A stretch of 64,000 nt of DNA from Mangrovibacter yixingensis (GTDB lineage: Bacteria; Pseudomonadota; Gammaproteobacteria; Enterobacterales; Enterobacteriaceae): NCBI RefSeq assembly GCF_020523985.1, contig NZ_JAIVKM010000011.1:1-64000 (forward strand), in the 5' to 3' direction. The position numbers and the translations under genes are program-made. The notes beneath the pieces are model-generated. The model saw only the letters and a program-made list of their open reading frames with translations, was not told the origin of the DNA and made no database searches. Positions 62,804 through 64,000 of this stretch are shown here, piece by piece (position 1 is the first letter of the stretch; every line of letters begins with the position of its first letter).

Positions 62804-62828
62804 AAAAACGCCACGTCAATGCGTGGCG
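62804..62828 (-). terminator. Terminator of rho
   Basis: On the minus strand CGCCACG (62828-62822) and CGTGGCG (62815-62809) form a seven-pair stem with a six-base loop, followed by TTTTTC. It lies 21 bases past the rho stop and shields the ECA operon from rho transcription. Confidence 0.9.
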
Positions 62829-62849
62829 CTTCCCCGAGTTAACCTGAAA

Positions 62850-64000
62850 TTACGAGCGTTTCATCATGTCGAAGAAGTCATCATTGGTCTTCGTCATCGC
62901 CAGTTTATTAATCAAGAACTCCATTGCGTCAATTTCACCCATTGGGTGGATAATTTTACGCAGGATCCACATTTTCTGCAGTTCTTCAGATGTGGTTAAC
63001 AGCTCTTCTTTACGGGTACCGGAACGGTTGTAGTCAATTGCCGGGAAGACGCGTTTTTCTGCAATCTTACGGGACAAGTGCAATTCCATGTTACCGGTGC
63101 CTTTAAACTCTTCGTAAATGACTTCGTCCATTTTGGACCCGGTATCAATCAAGGCGGTTGCAATGATTGTCAGGCTTCCGCCTTCTTCAACGTTACGTGC
63201 AGCACCAAAGAAACGTTTCGGACGATGCAACGCATTCGCATCCACACCACCAGTCAGGACTTTACCTGAAGCCGGTACCACGGTGTTATAAGCACGTGCC
63301 AGACGAGTGATAGAATCGAGAAGAATGATAACGTCTTTTTTATGCTCAACCAGGCGTTTTGCTTTCTCAATTACCATTTCAGCAACCTGAACGTGCCGAG
63401 AGGCCGGTTCGTCAAACGTAGACGCGACCACTTCACCTTTTACAAGGCGCTGCATTTCGGTTACTTCTTCCGGACGTTCGTCAATCAGCAGAACCATCAA
63501 TACGCAATCAGGATGGTTGTAAGCAATGCTTTGGGCAATATTCTGCAGCAGCATTGTTTTACCCGCTTTTGGCGGAGCAACAATCAAACCACGCTGGCCA
63601 CGGCCAATCGGGGAAGCCAGATCCAGCACACGTGCAGTGAGGTCTTCCGTTGAACCGTTACCACGTTCCATACGCAAACGAGAATTCGCATGCAGTGGCG
63701 TGAGGTTTTCAAACAGAATTTTGCTACGGGCGTTTTCAGGTTTGTCGTAGTTAACTTCGTTAACTTTTAACAGTGCGAAATAACGCTCACCTTCTTTCGG
63801 CGGACGAATCTTACCTGAGATAGTGTCCCCGGTGCGGAGGTTGAAACGGCGGATTTGGCTGGGAGAAACGTAGATGTCATCAGGACCGGCGAGGTAGGAG
63901 CTGTCTGCAGAGCGGAGGAAACCGAAACCATCCTGCAATATCTCCAGTACACCATCACCAAAGATATCTTCTCCACTTTTCGCATGCTGCTTAAGAATAG
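62850..64000 (-). CDS. rho: Transcription termination factor Rho (5' end outside window)
   Basis: Hexameric RNA-dependent ATPase/helicase that ends transcription. The gene continues past the right edge: the last visible codons encode [24 protein letters not shown], so about 37 N-terminal residues are missing compared with the 419-residue E. coli protein. Visible parts: RNA-binding OSB domain ([20 protein letters not shown]), Walker [23 protein letters not shown], Walker [18 protein letters not shown]-loop ([12 protein letters not shown]) and R-loop [12 protein letters not shown]. The methionine at 63938 is an internal TTG, not the start. Confidence 0.98.
   Translation of the reverse strand, partial: ILKQHAKSGEDIFGDGVLEILQDGFGFLRSADSSYLAGPDDIYVSPSQIRRFNLRTGDTISGKIRPPKEGERYFALLKVNEVNYDKPENARSKILFENLTPLHANSRLRMERGNGSTEDLTARVLDLASPIGRGQRGLIVAPPKAGKTMLLQNIAQSIAYNHPDCVLMVLLIDERPEEVTEMQRLVKGEVVASTFDEPASRHVQVAEMVIEKAKRLVEHKKDVIILLDSITRLARAYNTVVPASGKVLTGGVDANALHRPKRFFGAARNVEEGGSLTIIATALIDTGSKMDEVIYEEFKGTGNMELHLSRKIAEKRVFPAIDYNRSGTRKEELLTTSEELQKMWILRKIIHPMGEIDAMEFLINKLAMTKTNDDFFDMMKRS

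Overview
This window is a backbone stretch of an Enterobacterales chromosome, probably Enterobacteriaceae or a close sister family. Gene order follows the Escherichia coli arc from the rrnA promoter to rho (hemG-trkH ... fadBA ... tatABC ... metE/metR ... uvrD ... cyaA/hemCDXY ... tRNA cluster ... enterobacterial common antigen (ECA) operon ... rho). The proteins match my recollection of the E. coli families over their full length but are clearly diverged. The aslA/aslB and yigE genes found in this arc of E. coli K-12 are absent, and the glmZ promoter looks sigma54-type, both of which argue against Escherichia itself. I see no insertion sequence, prophage, CRISPR array or recent island.

Layout: 1-170 carries the P1 and P2 promoters of an rRNA operon that reads leftward out of the window. 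187-7716 holds hemG, trkH, yigZ, pepQ (minus) and the divergent fatty-acid oxidation operon fadBA under a FadR operator. 7823-18769 holds fre, ubiD, rfaH, tatD, the tatABC translocase, ubiE-ubiJ-ubiB, rmuC and udp. 19021-24980 holds dlhH, the metE/metR pair and its MetJ/MetR control region, bioP and yigL. 25018-33826 holds pldB, rhtB, rhtC, recQ, pldA, yigI, rarD, two small membrane-protein genes (yigG, yigF) and corA. 33827-34175 is a structured corA leader. 34176-39773 is uvrD, then yigB-xerC-yigA-dapF and lptM. 39964-47187 is cyaY, cyaA and the haem operon hemCDXY.

47188-47717, which looks like an empty spacer, contains the small RNA gene glmZ on the minus strand, with a sigma54 promoter and three upstream GlrR sites. 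Four tRNA genes (argX-hisR-leuT-proM, minus) and yifK/thrP follow. 49871-62647 is the complete ECA operon wecA-wzzE-wecB-wecC-rffG-rffH-wecD-wecE-wzxE-wecF-wzyE-wecG on the minus strand, heavily coupled by 4-base stop/start overlaps. It covers undecaprenyl-P-P-GlcNAc initiation (WecA), UDP-ManNAcA supply and transfer (WecB, WecC, WecG), dTDP-Fuc4NAc supply and transfer (RffG, RffH, WecE, WecD, WecF), and flipping, polymerisation and chain length (WzxE, WzyE, WzzE). rho is cut by the right edge.

No novel multigene system is evident. The best second-look items are the sigma54/GlrR control of glmZ, a short leader ORF whose stop codon lies in a strong hairpin upstream of corA, a terminator between tatC and tatD, and the poorly characterised yigG-yigF pair.
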